This document shows positions 21,158 through 29,939 of a stretch of DNA of 64,000 nucleotides, one piece after another (the first letter of the stretch is position 1; each line of letters starts with the position of its first letter). The DNA is taken from NCBI RefSeq assembly GCF_002354895.1, contig NZ_CP023439.1, positions 3,906,001 through 3,970,000 of the forward strand, read 5' to 3'. This DNA comes from Thauera sp. K11. Its GTDB lineage: Bacteria; Pseudomonadota; Gammaproteobacteria; Burkholderiales; Rhodocyclaceae. The notes below the pieces were generated by a model that was given only the letters and a program-made list of their open reading frames with translations, was not told the origin of the DNA and ran no database searches. Both the position numbers and the translations under genes were made by a program.

Positions 21158-22036
21158 TCAGCGCCCCAGATAAACCTCGATCACCCGCGGGTCCGCCTGC
21201 ACCGTGGCGAGATCCCCCTCCGCCAGCACCGAGCCCTCGCACAGCACCGTGACCTTGCCGCCGAGCGCCTCGACAAAAGCCATGTCGTGCTCCACCACCA
21301 TCAGCGAGTGCCTGCCCGCCAGGCTCACGAACAGTTCGGCGGTGCGTTCGGTCTCGTCGTCGGTCATGCCCGCCACCGGCTCGTCGAGCAGCAACAGCCG
21401 CGGCTCCTGCATCAGCAGCATGCCGATCTCCAGCCACTGCTTCTGGCCGTGCGACAGCAAGCCCGCCGGGCGGTCGGCCTCGCCGGTCAGGCGGATCTGC
21501 TCGAGCACCTCGGCGATGCGGTCGCGCTCGTCGTCGCGCAGGCTGGCGAACAGCGTGCGACGCACGCGCTTGTCGGTCTTCATCGCCAGTTCGAGGTTCT
21601 CGAAGGCGGTGTGCTGCTCGAAGATGGTCGGCTTCTGGAACTTGCGGCCGATGCCGGCATGGGCGATCTCCGGCTCGGTCAGGCGGGTGAGGTCTATGGT
21701 CTGGCCGAAGAAAGCCTTGCCCGAATCGGGGCGGGTCTTGCCGGTGATGACGTCCATCATCGTCGTCTTGCCCGCGCCGTTGGGGCCGATGACGCAGCGC
21801 AGTTCGCCGGCGTCGATGGTCAGCGACAGCCTGTTCAGCGCGCGAAAACCGTCGAAGCTCACCGTGATGTCGTCCAGGTACAGGATGACGTTGTGCGACA
21901 GGTCGAGTTCGCCCGGCTTCACCACGTGGCCGATGGTGGCCTCGCCCTCCCACTGCTCCCGGCTCTGGTTGGCCCGCTCGGCAGCCTGCGCGGCGGCCAG
22001 CGCCTCGGCGCGGTCGAGTTCGGTGGTCTGCATCAT
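21158..22036 (-). CDS. urtD: Urea ABC transporter ATP-binding subunit UrtD
   Basis: A 292-residue LivG-type ATPase with Walker A GPNGAGKTTMMDVITGKTRP, IGRKFQKPTIFEQHTAFENL (a UrtD hallmark), signature LSHGQKQWLEIGMLL, Walker B LLLLDEPVAGM and HDMAFVE. About 60 extra N-terminal residues precede the domain. AGGAG lies 7 nt before the ATG at 22036. That ATG overlaps the urtC stop by 4 bp. Confidence 0.94.
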   Translation of the reverse strand: MMQTTELDRAEALAAAQAAERANQSREQWEGEATIGHVVKPGELDLSHNVILYLDDITVSFDGFRALNRLSLTIDAGELRCVIGPNGAGKTTMMDVITGKTRPDSGKAFFGQTIDLTRLTEPEIAHAGIGRKFQKPTIFEQHTAFENLELAMKTDKRVRRTLFASLRDDERDRIAEVLEQIRLTGEADRPAGLLSHGQKQWLEIGMLLMQEPRLLLLDEPVAGMTDDETERTAELFVSLAGRHSLMVVEHDMAFVEALGGKVTVLCEGSVLAEGDLATVQADPRVIEVYLGR

Positions 22037-23238
22037 GCGGTCGCTCCTTTGGCCGTAGTAGCGGCATCGTCCCGGCTCTTGCCGGGGCGGTCGGCGGTAC
22101 GCCGTGGCGCGGCGGCTGCCACGGGCGCAGCGGGCGGTGCGCGGCGGGCGCGCAGCTTGCGCCACAGGCCGACGACGCCGTCGGGCAGGTAGAGCGTCAC
22201 CGCGATGAACAGGAAGCCGAGGAAGAACGGCCAGTATTCCGGCACGGTGACGGTGAAGAAGCTCTTGGCGAGGTTGACGATGCCGGCGCCGAGCACCGCG
22301 CCGACCAGCGTGCCGCGCCCGCCGACCGCCACCCACACCGCGATCTCGATCGAATTGGCGGGGCTCATCTCCGAGGGGTTGATGATGCCCACCTGTGGCA
22401 CGTACAGCGCGCCGGCCAGCCCGCACAGCACCGCCGACAGCGTCCACATGAAGAGCTTGTAGTGCAGCGGGTTGTAGCCGATGAACATGACCCGGCTCTC
22501 GGCGTCGCGGATCGCCGCCAGCACGCGGCCGAAGCGCGAGGTGACGAGGTAGCGGCCGAGGACGAGGCAGGCGATCAGCAGCGCGGCCGACAGCGCGAAC
22601 AGCGTCACCCGCATCTCGGGCGAGGTGATGGAATGGCCGAGGATGCGCTTGAAGTCGGTGAAGCCGTTGTTGCCGCCGAAGCCGGTCTCGTTGCGGAAGA
22701 ACAGCAGCATGGCGGCGTAGGTGAGCGCCTGGGTGATGATGGAAAAGTACACGCCCTTGATGCGCGAGCGGAACGCGAACCAGCCGAACACGAAGGCGAC
22801 GATGCCCGGCACGGCGACGACGAGGAACAGCGCCCACAGGAAGGCGTCCGAGCCCGCCCAGTACCAGGGCAGTTCCTTCCAGTCGAGGAAGACCATGAAG
22901 TCGGGGATGTCGGCGCCGTAGCTGCCGTCGCGGCCGATCTGGCGCATCAGGTACATGCCGAAGGCGTAGCCGCCCAGCGCGAAGAACAGCCCGTGGCCGA
23001 GGCTGAGGATGCCGGCGTAGCCCCAGATGAGGTCCATCGCCACGGCGACGACCATGTAGCACAGGATCTTGCCGAGCAGGCTGACGGTGTAGGCCGACAG
23101 GTGCAGCGGATTCGATTCCGGCAGCACGAGATGGGCGAGCGGCACGCCGGCCAGCGTGACGGCGGCGAAGAGCGCGATCGCGAGCCAGCCGGAGCGCGGC
23201 GTGCTTTGGATCAGTCTGATCGTGAATGGGGTGCGCAT
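22033..23238 (-). CDS. urtC: Urea ABC transporter permease UrtC
   Basis: A 401-residue LivM-type permease with many hydrophobic helices. It carries the UrtC sequences DLIWGYAGILSLGHGLFFALGGY (in parts), FFRNETGFGGNNGFTDFK and GRVLAAIRDAESRVMFIGYNP. It forms half of the urea channel with UrtB. The C-terminal roughly 35 residues are Ala/Arg-rich and cytoplasmic. It is coupled to urtD by an ATGA overlap. Confidence 0.94.
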   Translation of the reverse strand: MRTPFTIRLIQSTPRSGWLAIALFAAVTLAGVPLAHLVLPESNPLHLSAYTVSLLGKILCYMVVAVAMDLIWGYAGILSLGHGLFFALGGYAFGMYLMRQIGRDGSYGADIPDFMVFLDWKELPWYWAGSDAFLWALFLVVAVPGIVAFVFGWFAFRSRIKGVYFSIITQALTYAAMLLFFRNETGFGGNNGFTDFKRILGHSITSPEMRVTLFALSAALLIACLVLGRYLVTSRFGRVLAAIRDAESRVMFIGYNPLHYKLFMWTLSAVLCGLAGALYVPQVGIINPSEMSPANSIEIAVWVAVGGRGTLVGAVLGAGIVNLAKSFFTVTVPEYWPFFLGFLFIAVTLYLPDGVVGLWRKLRARRAPPAAPVAAAAPRRTADRPGKSRDDAATTAKGATA

Positions 23239-23315
23239 TGGGTTGGCGCCTCCTTGTTTCCTGGGTTCAAGACTTCTTGGGGTTCCGTCGGCTGAGTGCC
23301 TGCGAACCGCGCCGA

Positions 23316-23400
23316 CGGGGGTATTCGTTCTGCAGGCTGCGGAACTCGCCGTCGCTTCGCTTGGCTCGGACAGTCCTCGCCTGCGCCACGAATATCCCCG
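23316..23400. repeat. Dispersed hairpin element, copy D (urtB-urtC gap)
   Basis: Outer arms CGGGGGTATTCGT and ACGAATATCCCCG pair with one mismatch. Inner arms GCAGGC and GCCTGC pair perfectly. The interior is inverted (CTGCGGAACTC...GGACAGTCCTC). It makes a head-to-head pair with copy E, as B does with C. Confidence 0.86.
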
Positions 23401-23520
23401 CCACCGCTTGCATCGCCTCGGGCCTGCAGGCCGTCAAAACCACGCTGAAATAGCGCCGTGCATGCCTCGCTTGCCTGTATTCACCGCCGGTTTTTTCGGC
23501 CTTTCCGGCCCGCCGCGCCA

Positions 23521-23608
23521 GCGTCGGCCGGGGGTGTCCGCGCAAGGGCGAGGACTGTCCGAGCGCAGCGAGTTCCGCAGCCCTGGAGCGGACACCCCCG
23601 GCCGACGC
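23521..23608. repeat. Dispersed hairpin element, copy E (urtB-urtC gap)
   Basis: Perfect 21-bp outer arms (start GCGTCGGCCGGGGGTGTCCG at 23521, complementary end at 23588-23608) enclose inner arms AGGGC/GCCCT. The interior GAGGACTGTCCGAGC...GAGTTCCGCAG is conserved. It has the most stable arms of the five copies. The 402-bp urtB-urtC gap holds no other visible feature. Confidence 0.88.
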
Positions 23609-23640
23609 GTTCCCCCGCGACGGCGCAGCAAACAAACGAG

Positions 23641-25254
23641 TCAGCCATCCGCAAACCGCCCCTTCAGCGCGAAAATCCCCTGCGGCCGCTTCTGGATGAA
23701 GACGATGATGAACACCAGCACCAGGATCTTGGCGATCACCGCGCCAGCCCAGCCTTCGAGGAACTTGGAGACGATGCCCAGCCCCAGCGCCGCCCACACC
23801 GCGCCGGCCAGTTGTCCCACGCCGCCGAGCACGACGACCATGAAGGCATCGACGATGTAGCCGGTGCCCATCGCCGGGCCGACGTTGGCGATCTGCGACA
23901 GCGCCAGCCCGCCCAGCCCGGCCACGCCCGAGCCGATGGCGAAGGCCAGCGTGTCGACGCGCGCGGTGGGCACACCGACGCAGCCGGCCATCGGGCGGTT
24001 CTGCGTGACGGCGCGCACGAACATGCCCAGCCGCGTCTTCTGCATCATCAGCCAGATCAGCGTCAGCACGAACACCGCGAAGCCGATGATGGCGATGCGG
24101 TTGTACGGCAGCACCACGCCGGCGGCCAGTTCGACGCCGCCCGACATCCAGGCCGGGTTGGCGAGTTCCAGGTTCTGCGGGCCGAAGACCACGCGCGCGG
24201 CCTGGATCAGCACCAGCGACAGGCCCCAGGTGGCGAGCAGGCTTTCCAGCGGGCGGCCGTACAGGTGGCGCAGCACCAGGCGCTCCATCGCCACACCGAC
24301 CAGCGCGGCAGACAGGAAGGCGGCCGGGATGGCGGCGGCGACGTACCAGTCCAGCCACGCCGGCAGATGGCTGCGGAACAGGCCCTGCACCAGGAAGGTG
24401 GCATAGGCGCCGACCATCAGCAGTTCGCCGTGCGCCATGTTGATGACGCCCATCACGCCGTAGGTGATCGCAAGGCCCAGCGCGGCCAGCAGCAGGATGG
24501 AGCCGAGCGACAGGCCCGAGAACACGGTGCCGACGCCCTCGGCCACGGCGATGCGGCGGTCGATCGCGGCGATCGCCGTGCCGGCCGCGGCGCGCACGTC
24601 CTCATGTGCCTCCACCCAGTCGCCGTCGTGCTTCTGCAGCAGCCCTTCGAGCAGGTTCTTCACCGCCGGGTCGGACGATTCGCCCAGCGCCCGCACCGCG
24701 CGCAGGCGGGTCGGAGCGTCGGGCGAGGCGAGGTTGATGCGCGCGGCGGCGCGCGCCAGGATGCCGCGGATCTCCTCGTCGGTTTCGGCGGCCAGCGCGC
24801 GCTCGAACACCGGCAGCAGGGTCTCGTTGGGATTGTCGCCGAGCGTGATCGCGGCGCCCAGGCGCTCGGCGCGGTCTGCCGACGTCAGCGCCAGTGCGGC
24901 ACGCGCGCCGGCCAGCGTGCGGCGCACGCGGTTGTTGACGGTGATGAGTTCGACGTCGTCGCGTCCGCCGGCCAGCGCCTCGCCGCTGGCGGCATCGCGC
25001 ACCGTGTCGCCATCGACGATCACCGCCTTGTCCGCGGCCACGCCGAGATTGCCGGCCTCGAGCGCGTCGAGCACGCGCCGCGCATCGTCGCCGCCGGCGA
25101 CGCCGAGCGCCTCGATGGCGTTCATGCGGCTCTGGAAATCGCCGGCGAAGCCCGCGAGCAGGGACGGATCGAGCGCGGCCCGGACCGGAGCGGCAGCCAG
25201 CACCAGCCACAGGGCGAGGCCCAGCATGCGTCCGGAAAGAATCAGTCGGAACAT
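23641..25254 (-). CDS. urtB: Urea ABC transporter permease UrtB
   Basis: A 537-residue protein. It has a signal peptide (to PVRAALDP), then a periplasmic helical-repeat-like segment of about 210 residues (FERALAAETDEEIRGILARA). The LivH-type permease follows: YGVMGVINMAHGELLMVGAY, ATWGLSLVLIQAARVVFGPQN, RAVTQNRPMAGCVGVPTARV. The long N-terminal extension is normal for UrtB. The ATG at 25254 follows GGAG; an upstream in-frame start at 25332 has no signal peptide. Confidence 0.93.
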   Translation of the reverse strand: MFRLILSGRMLGLALWLVLAAAPVRAALDPSLLAGFAGDFQSRMNAIEALGVAGGDDARRVLDALEAGNLGVAADKAVIVDGDTVRDAASGEALAGGRDDVELITVNNRVRRTLAGARAALALTSADRAERLGAAITLGDNPNETLLPVFERALAAETDEEIRGILARAAARINLASPDAPTRLRAVRALGESSDPAVKNLLEGLLQKHDGDWVEAHEDVRAAAGTAIAAIDRRIAVAEGVGTVFSGLSLGSILLLAALGLAITYGVMGVINMAHGELLMVGAYATFLVQGLFRSHLPAWLDWYVAAAIPAAFLSAALVGVAMERLVLRHLYGRPLESLLATWGLSLVLIQAARVVFGPQNLELANPAWMSGGVELAAGVVLPYNRIAIIGFAVFVLTLIWLMMQKTRLGMFVRAVTQNRPMAGCVGVPTARVDTLAFAIGSGVAGLGGLALSQIANVGPAMGTGYIVDAFMVVVLGGVGQLAGAVWAALGLGIVSKFLEGWAGAVIAKILVLVFIIVFIQKRPQGIFALKGRFADG

Positions 25255-25402
25255 GGCATCTCCATCCGGAGAGAAAGACGGGCCGGCCTGCGCCGGCCCC
25301 AAGTTGCTGCGGGAGGAGAGTACGGTCTGCATGCCGCACGGCGGACTCGCCTTCCGCCGCGGAGCCGGGCAGACCGGCCGGCTCCGGGGAGAAACGCTGC
25401 GC

Positions 25403-26656
25403 TCAGATCCCCTGCTTGGACTCGTTGCCGGGGATGTAGGGGCTCCACGGCTGGGCGCGGATCGGCTCCTTCGTCTTCCAGACGATGTCGAACTGGCCGT
25501 CGGCGCGCACCTCGCCGATGTACACCGGCTTGTGCAGGTGGTGGTTGGTCTTGTCCATGGTCAGCGTGAAGCCCGACGGCGCCTTGTAGGTCTGGCCGCC
25601 GAGCGCGGCGATGACCTTGTCGGTGTCGGTGGACTTGGCCTTCTCGACCGCCTGCTTCCACATGTAGATGCCGACGTAGGTGGCTTCCATCGGGTCGTTG
25701 GTGACCACGGTGTCGGCATTGGGCACGCCGTTCTTCTTCGCCCAGTCGCGGTACTTCTTCACGAACGCGGAGTTCTCCGCGTTCTTCACCGACATGAAGT
25801 AGTTCCACGCCGCGAGGTGGCCGACCAGGGGTTTCGTATCCACGCCGCGCAGTTCCTCCTCGCCGACCGAGAACGCCACCACCGGCACGTCCGTGGCCTT
25901 GAGGCCGGCGTTGCCGAGTTCCTTGTAGAAGGGCACATTGGAGTCTCCGTTGATGGTCGAGATCACCGCCGTCTTCTTGCCCGCCGCGGCGAACTTCTTG
26001 ATGTTGGCGATGATGGTCTGGTAGTCGGAATGGCCGAAGGGGGTGTAGTCCTCCATGATGTCCGCATCGGCCACGCCCTTGCTCTTGAGGAAGGCGCGCA
26101 GGATCTTGTTGGTGGTGCGCGGATACACGTAGTCGGTGCCCAGCAGCACGAAGCGCTTGGCGGCGCCGCCTTCCTCGCTCATCAGGTACTCGACCGCCGG
26201 GATCGCCTGCTGGTTGGGCGCGGCGCCGGTGTAGAACACGTTCTTCTCGAGTTCCTCGCCCTCGTACTGCACCGGGTAGAACAGCAGGCCGTTCAGTTCC
26301 TTGAACACCGGGTTCACCGACTTGCGCGACACCGAGGTCCAGCAGCCGAACACCGCCGCCACCTTGTCCTGGCTGACGAGCTGGCGCGCCTTCTCGGCGA
26401 ACAGCGGCCAATTGGAGGCCGGGTCGACCACCACCGGTTCGAGCTTCCTGCCCATCACGCCGCCATTGGCGTTGATCTCCTCGATCGTCATCAGGGCGAC
26501 GTTCTTCAGCGCGGTCTCGGAGATCGCCATCGTCCCCGACAGCGAATGCAGGATGCCGACCTTGATCGGGTCGGCCGCATGCGCCCCGGCGGGCAGGCCG
26601 ATGGCGGCGATGGAAGCGGACAGCGTGAGCGCTTTGACGAAATTGCGGCGATTCAT
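25403..26656 (-). CDS. urtA: Urea ABC transporter substrate-binding protein UrtA
   Basis: A 417-residue periplasmic protein with a signal sequence (MNRRNFVKALTLSASIAAIGL, ending AHA). The UrtA/AmiC-type fold shows IKVGILHSLSGTMAISE, VFGCWTSVSRKSVNPVFKE, NGLLFYPVQYEGEE, LGTDYVYPRTTNKI and NDPMEATYVGIYMWKQAVEK. It binds urea and delivers it to UrtBC. It is the first gene of urtABCDE, preceded by a consensus sigma-54 promoter and an NtrC site. Confidence 0.96.
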   Translation of the reverse strand: MNRRNFVKALTLSASIAAIGLPAGAHAADPIKVGILHSLSGTMAISETALKNVALMTIEEINANGGVMGRKLEPVVVDPASNWPLFAEKARQLVSQDKVAAVFGCWTSVSRKSVNPVFKELNGLLFYPVQYEGEELEKNVFYTGAAPNQQAIPAVEYLMSEEGGAAKRFVLLGTDYVYPRTTNKILRAFLKSKGVADADIMEDYTPFGHSDYQTIIANIKKFAAAGKKTAVISTINGDSNVPFYKELGNAGLKATDVPVVAFSVGEEELRGVDTKPLVGHLAAWNYFMSVKNAENSAFVKKYRDWAKKNGVPNADTVVTNDPMEATYVGIYMWKQAVEKAKSTDTDKVIAALGGQTYKAPSGFTLTMDKTNHHLHKPVYIGEVRADGQFDIVWKTKEPIRAQPWSPYIPGNESKQGI

Positions 26657-26719
26657 CGACGGACCCCTTGTTATGAGCTGAGAGAAGGCACAACGCCAGC
26701 GCGTTGTCGCTTCATGTTC

Positions 26720-26735
26720 AGCAAGGGGTGTGCCA
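26720..26735 (-). promoter_or_regulatory. Sigma-54 promoter of urtABCDE
   Basis: The minus strand reads TGGCACACCCCTTGCT, a perfect match to the sigma-54 consensus TGGCAC-N5-TTGCW. It lies 64 bp upstream of the urtA start. Confidence 0.88.
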
Positions 26736-26898
26736 GAACCCGCAAAGACCCGGCGGGCATGATGCGGACGGGCGCAAGGGCCGCGGCGCCAGCGGTTCCC
26801 GGCGCGGCAACGGGCAAGGCGGGCGCGCGGGCCGGATGCGCCAGGGCGGGATGCCGCGGCGCTCCATGCCCGCGACCAATGCACCGCAACACCGCGGA

Positions 26899-26915
26899 TG
26901 CACCAAGACGGTGCC
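26899..26915. promoter_or_regulatory. NtrC-binding site upstream of urtA
   Basis: TGCACCAAGACGGTGCC matches TGCACC-N5-GGTGCA except the last base. A further half site TGCACC lies at 26880-26885. It is centred about 180 bp upstream of the sigma-54 promoter, a normal distance for an NtrC enhancer. The rest of 26657-26971 holds no gene. Confidence 0.75.
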
Positions 26916-26971
26916 CGCAAAGAAAATCGGCACCCGCAGGTGCCGATCGATGCCGTCTGGCCGGGCGGGGA

Positions 26972-27838
26972 TTACATGCGCCGGCGGCGCAGCAGCATGA
27001 CGAGGCCGCCGACGCCGATCATCGCGGGCACGCTGGGCTCGGGCACGCTCGACACAGGCAGTTGGTCGAACAGGTTGTCCGTCCCGATGCTGTGCCAGGC
27101 TTCGGACCCCGGCTGCCACCAGGCGAGGTCGATGACCCCCGCTTCCAGGCGGTTGTAGTAATCCAGCGACACGCCGTAGTAGCCGATGGCGAGTTCGACC
27201 GCCGAGTCGCCGTTGGCGCCGCTCAGCGTGTAGTAGTCGCGCCCGTTCGTGCTCCCGGCGTGGGTGGAGTGGGCGACCGAATACTCGCCGTCGCTGCCGC
27301 TCAGCGAGAACACGAAGCCGTCGTCCGCGAACAGGCCGAAGTCGTAGAGGCCGGCCGCGGCGATGTAGATGTAGCCGGTGAAGCTGGCGGCGTAGTTGGT
27401 CTGCTGCCCGGTCAGGCCGATGATCGGCGCGAGCGTGCGGGCGTAGTCGTACCCCCACGTGCCGTAGGCGCCGCCGGCGGCGAGATCGTTGTAGGTCGCG
27501 TTGGCGAAGCTGATCGCCGACGTGCCGCTGACGCGGCCGACGATCCTCGGATCGCCGTCGGCAAGGCCCTGCAGATAGGGCACGTCCACCGTGCCCCAGA
27601 TGCCGTCGCCCCAGCCGTAGCTGCCGATCGGCATCGGCGCCTGGCCCGGCTCGGCCCACGGCTGGGAACTGAAGCGCGCATCGTCGCGGACCTGGACCCA
27701 CGTGGCGGACAACCCGTCGCCCACGGCCTGGGCGGCGGTACTGAGAGGATTGAGCGCCGGGGCGGCGATGGCTCCCTGCGCGGAAACCACCGCGATTGCG
27801 GCGAGAGCGGCTTGTATCGATCGGAAAAGTGCTGACAT
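26972..27838 (-). CDS. PEP-CTERM protein with PA14-like domain
   Basis: A 288-residue exported protein with signal peptide ending AQGAIAAP. A beta-rich middle resembles PA14 (SFTGYIYIAAAGLYDFGLFADDGFVFSLSG in parts, then VELAIGYYGVSLDYYN). The C-terminus is SSVPEPSVPAMIGVGGLVML followed by RRRR. PA14 domains often bind carbohydrate. As an exosortase substrate it is probably released to the surface or biofilm matrix. It is divergent from the pga operon across 241 bp, which fits a matrix role. The domain call is from pattern only. Confidence 0.8.
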   Translation of the reverse strand: MSALFRSIQAALAAIAVVSAQGAIAAPALNPLSTAAQAVGDGLSATWVQVRDDARFSSQPWAEPGQAPMPIGSYGWGDGIWGTVDVPYLQGLADGDPRIVGRVSGTSAISFANATYNDLAAGGAYGTWGYDYARTLAPIIGLTGQQTNYAASFTGYIYIAAAGLYDFGLFADDGFVFSLSGSDGEYSVAHSTHAGSTNGRDYYTLSGANGDSAVELAIGYYGVSLDYYNRLEAGVIDLAWWQPGSEAWHSIGTDNLFDQLPVSSVPEPSVPAMIGVGGLVMLLRRRRM

Positions 27839-28079
27839 GGGGGAGGACTCCTCAACGGTTTGACACGAGTCTACGTCGCATGCCGGCGGCCGGCCGAGGA
27901 CCTTGTCACACTCGCGCCGAGAAGTGCCGTTTCGTTGCGATCCCCTGCCTGCGGACGTCTCCGCGGCCCGGAAATGACGGTGAGGTTTTCGGGATCGTGC
28001 CACGCATCGTGCATTAATCACTCCACCCACGTCCGGCCGCATCGATATAGTCCGGTGCTTTGCCCGGAAGCCCGTCCGA

Positions 28080-29912
28080 ATGCCCCGCACAGCCCACCTG
28101 AGGTCCGTCGCACCCGCAGCGCTGGCTGCCTTCCTCTGCATCTCCCCGGCCGCCGCCGATGAGCCGGTGCCGCGGCCGACCGCGGCCGAGCTGTGGAAGC
28201 GCCAGGCCGACAACGCCGACCAGATCCGCGCCGGCCGCCGGCAGATGGAGGACGACTGGACGGCCCGGCGCTACAGCCTGATCGACGAGGCGCTGGCGCA
28301 CAACGCAGCGCTGCTCGAGCTGGCGGCCGCCGACCCCGGGCTGGCGGCAGTGGCGCGCAGCCTGCGCCAGGACCGCCTCGTCGCCCTGGTCGCCCGCGGC
28401 GCCGGCAGCGAAGCGTGGGACCAGGTCGCTCTGCTCGAAGCCGGCGGCGAAGCGCTGCCGCCCTACGCCCTGCAGGCGGCGGGCGACGCCGCGATGCTGG
28501 TGCGCCGGCCGCGGGATGCGATGCGCTACTACCAGCACTCGCTTGCCACGCAGCCCGGCGACCGGTCGCTCCGCGTCGCGCTGGCCTATGCCCAACTGGA
28601 GGCGGAGGACTTCGACGCCCTGGACCGCAATCTGGAAGAAATCGAACGCGCCGCGCCCGACGATGCCGGCACGCGGCGGCTGCTCGCGCAGTTCGCCCGC
28701 TTCGCCGATCGGCCGCAGCAGGCGCAGGCACAGCTCCGGGCGGCACAGCGGCTGGCGCCGGACGACGCCGGCAACGATCTGGAAGCCGCCGCGCTCGACG
28801 CGATGCACGGCCATCCGCGGGCGGCAGCGGCACGCTACGCGCGCGTGCTGGCGCTGGCGCCGGACAACCTGCGCGCGCGCATCGGCCTGGCCGAATCGGC
28901 GCACGCGGTCGGCGACTTCGCCGCCGCATCCGGGGGCGTGGCGGAAGTCACGGCGCTCGCCCCGGAACATCCGGCCGTCCGCCGCCTTGCCGAGGACGAT
29001 GCCGCGGCGAGGCGTGCCCAGCTCGTCGCCGAGGTCACCGCGGGCCGCGGCAGCGGGGCGATCACCGGCAACGACGACATCACGCACGACGTCTGGCTGT
29101 ACAGCCCGCGCCTGGGCGATGCGGTGCGCGTCTTCGGCCACCACCACCGCGCCGCGGCGAGCTTCGACGACAACGACGCGGCCCACGCGCGCGGGGCGGT
29201 CGGTGTCGAACTGACGCGCGCGGACTGGCAGGCGAGGCTGGAGGCGGGGCGCGAAACCACCAATGCGCGCTCCACCGGCGTCGCCGCGTCGCTGGCATGG
29301 CAGGCCGACGACCACTGGTCGTTCCGCCTCCTGCACGAGACCCGCACCGACGACCTGCCGCTCAAGGGCCGGTGGCGCCCCGACGACGGCGATCCGTTCC
29401 TGAACGCCCGCCGCAGCGTGGCGGGCCTCGCCTACCGCGTGGACGAGTCGCGCCGCATCGCCGCCGACTGGTCGCACTACCGCTTCAGCGACGGCAACCT
29501 GCGCAACGCGCTGTCGGCGACCTGGTTCGAGCGTCTCGCAAGCCGCACGCGCCACACGCTCGACCTGCAGGCTGCCCTCTACGCAAGCCACAACACGCTG
29601 GGCGACCGGGTGTACTTCAACCCGAGGAACGATCTGGCGATCTCGGCCACGCTGTCGTCCGACTGGCTGCTGTGGCGGGAGTACGACCGGCGCTTCAACC
29701 ACCGCCTCGCCGTCACGCTGGGCGGCTACCGCCAGCAGGGCTTCGAGGAGGACTACGGCTGGAATGCCTTCCACGACCTGCGCTACGAGCACGAATGGGG
29801 CCTGGGCCGCGACCTGTCGCTGCGCTACGGCGTGGGTACGCGCCAGTTTCCATACGACGGCGAGCATGAACGCAAGAACTACCTGTATGCGCACATCGAC
29901 TGGCGCTTCTGA
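28080..29912 (+). CDS. pgaA: Poly-beta-1,6-GlcNAc export porin PgaA
   Basis: A 610-residue outer-membrane protein with a signal peptide (ending SPAAADEP). The N-terminal half is TPR-like helical repeats (PPYALQAAGDAAMLVRRPRDAMRYYQHSL, in parts). The C-terminal half is a beta-barrel ending in aromatic YLYAHIDWRF, as outer-membrane proteins do. It exports poly-N-acetylglucosamine for biofilm. It is shorter than E. coli PgaA (about 800 residues), with fewer TPRs. It begins a pgaA-C-D unit and starts 28 bp before pgaC. Confidence 0.85.
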   Translation: MPRTAHLRSVAPAALAAFLCISPAAADEPVPRPTAAELWKRQADNADQIRAGRRQMEDDWTARRYSLIDEALAHNAALLELAAADPGLAAVARSLRQDRLVALVARGAGSEAWDQVALLEAGGEALPPYALQAAGDAAMLVRRPRDAMRYYQHSLATQPGDRSLRVALAYAQLEAEDFDALDRNLEEIERAAPDDAGTRRLLAQFARFADRPQQAQAQLRAAQRLAPDDAGNDLEAAALDAMHGHPRAAAARYARVLALAPDNLRARIGLAESAHAVGDFAAASGGVAEVTALAPEHPAVRRLAEDDAAARRAQLVAEVTAGRGSGAITGNDDITHDVWLYSPRLGDAVRVFGHHHRAAASFDDNDAAHARGAVGVELTRADWQARLEAGRETTNARSTGVAASLAWQADDHWSFRLLHETRTDDLPLKGRWRPDDGDPFLNARRSVAGLAYRVDESRRIAADWSHYRFSDGNLRNALSATWFERLASRTRHTLDLQAALYASHNTLGDRVYFNPRNDLAISATLSSDWLLWREYDRRFNHRLAVTLGGYRQQGFEEDYGWNAFHDLRYEHEWGLGRDLSLRYGVGTRQFPYDGEHERKNYLYAHIDWRF

Positions 29913-29939
29913 TCGCAGCGCCCACGCTGGAGAACGACC

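Noticed and set aside
24464..27835. A 1,123-codon rightward ORF across urtB, urtA and a PEP-CTERM gene
   Set aside because: It crosses the urtA promoter and opposes three well-supported genes. It is a shadow frame.
27839..28079. Sigma-54 promoter for the second PEP-CTERM gene
   Set aside because: CGGCACTTCTCGGCGC on the minus strand has 11 rather than 10 nt between GG and GC, and GGCAGGGGATCGC has 9. Neither fits the strict spacing.
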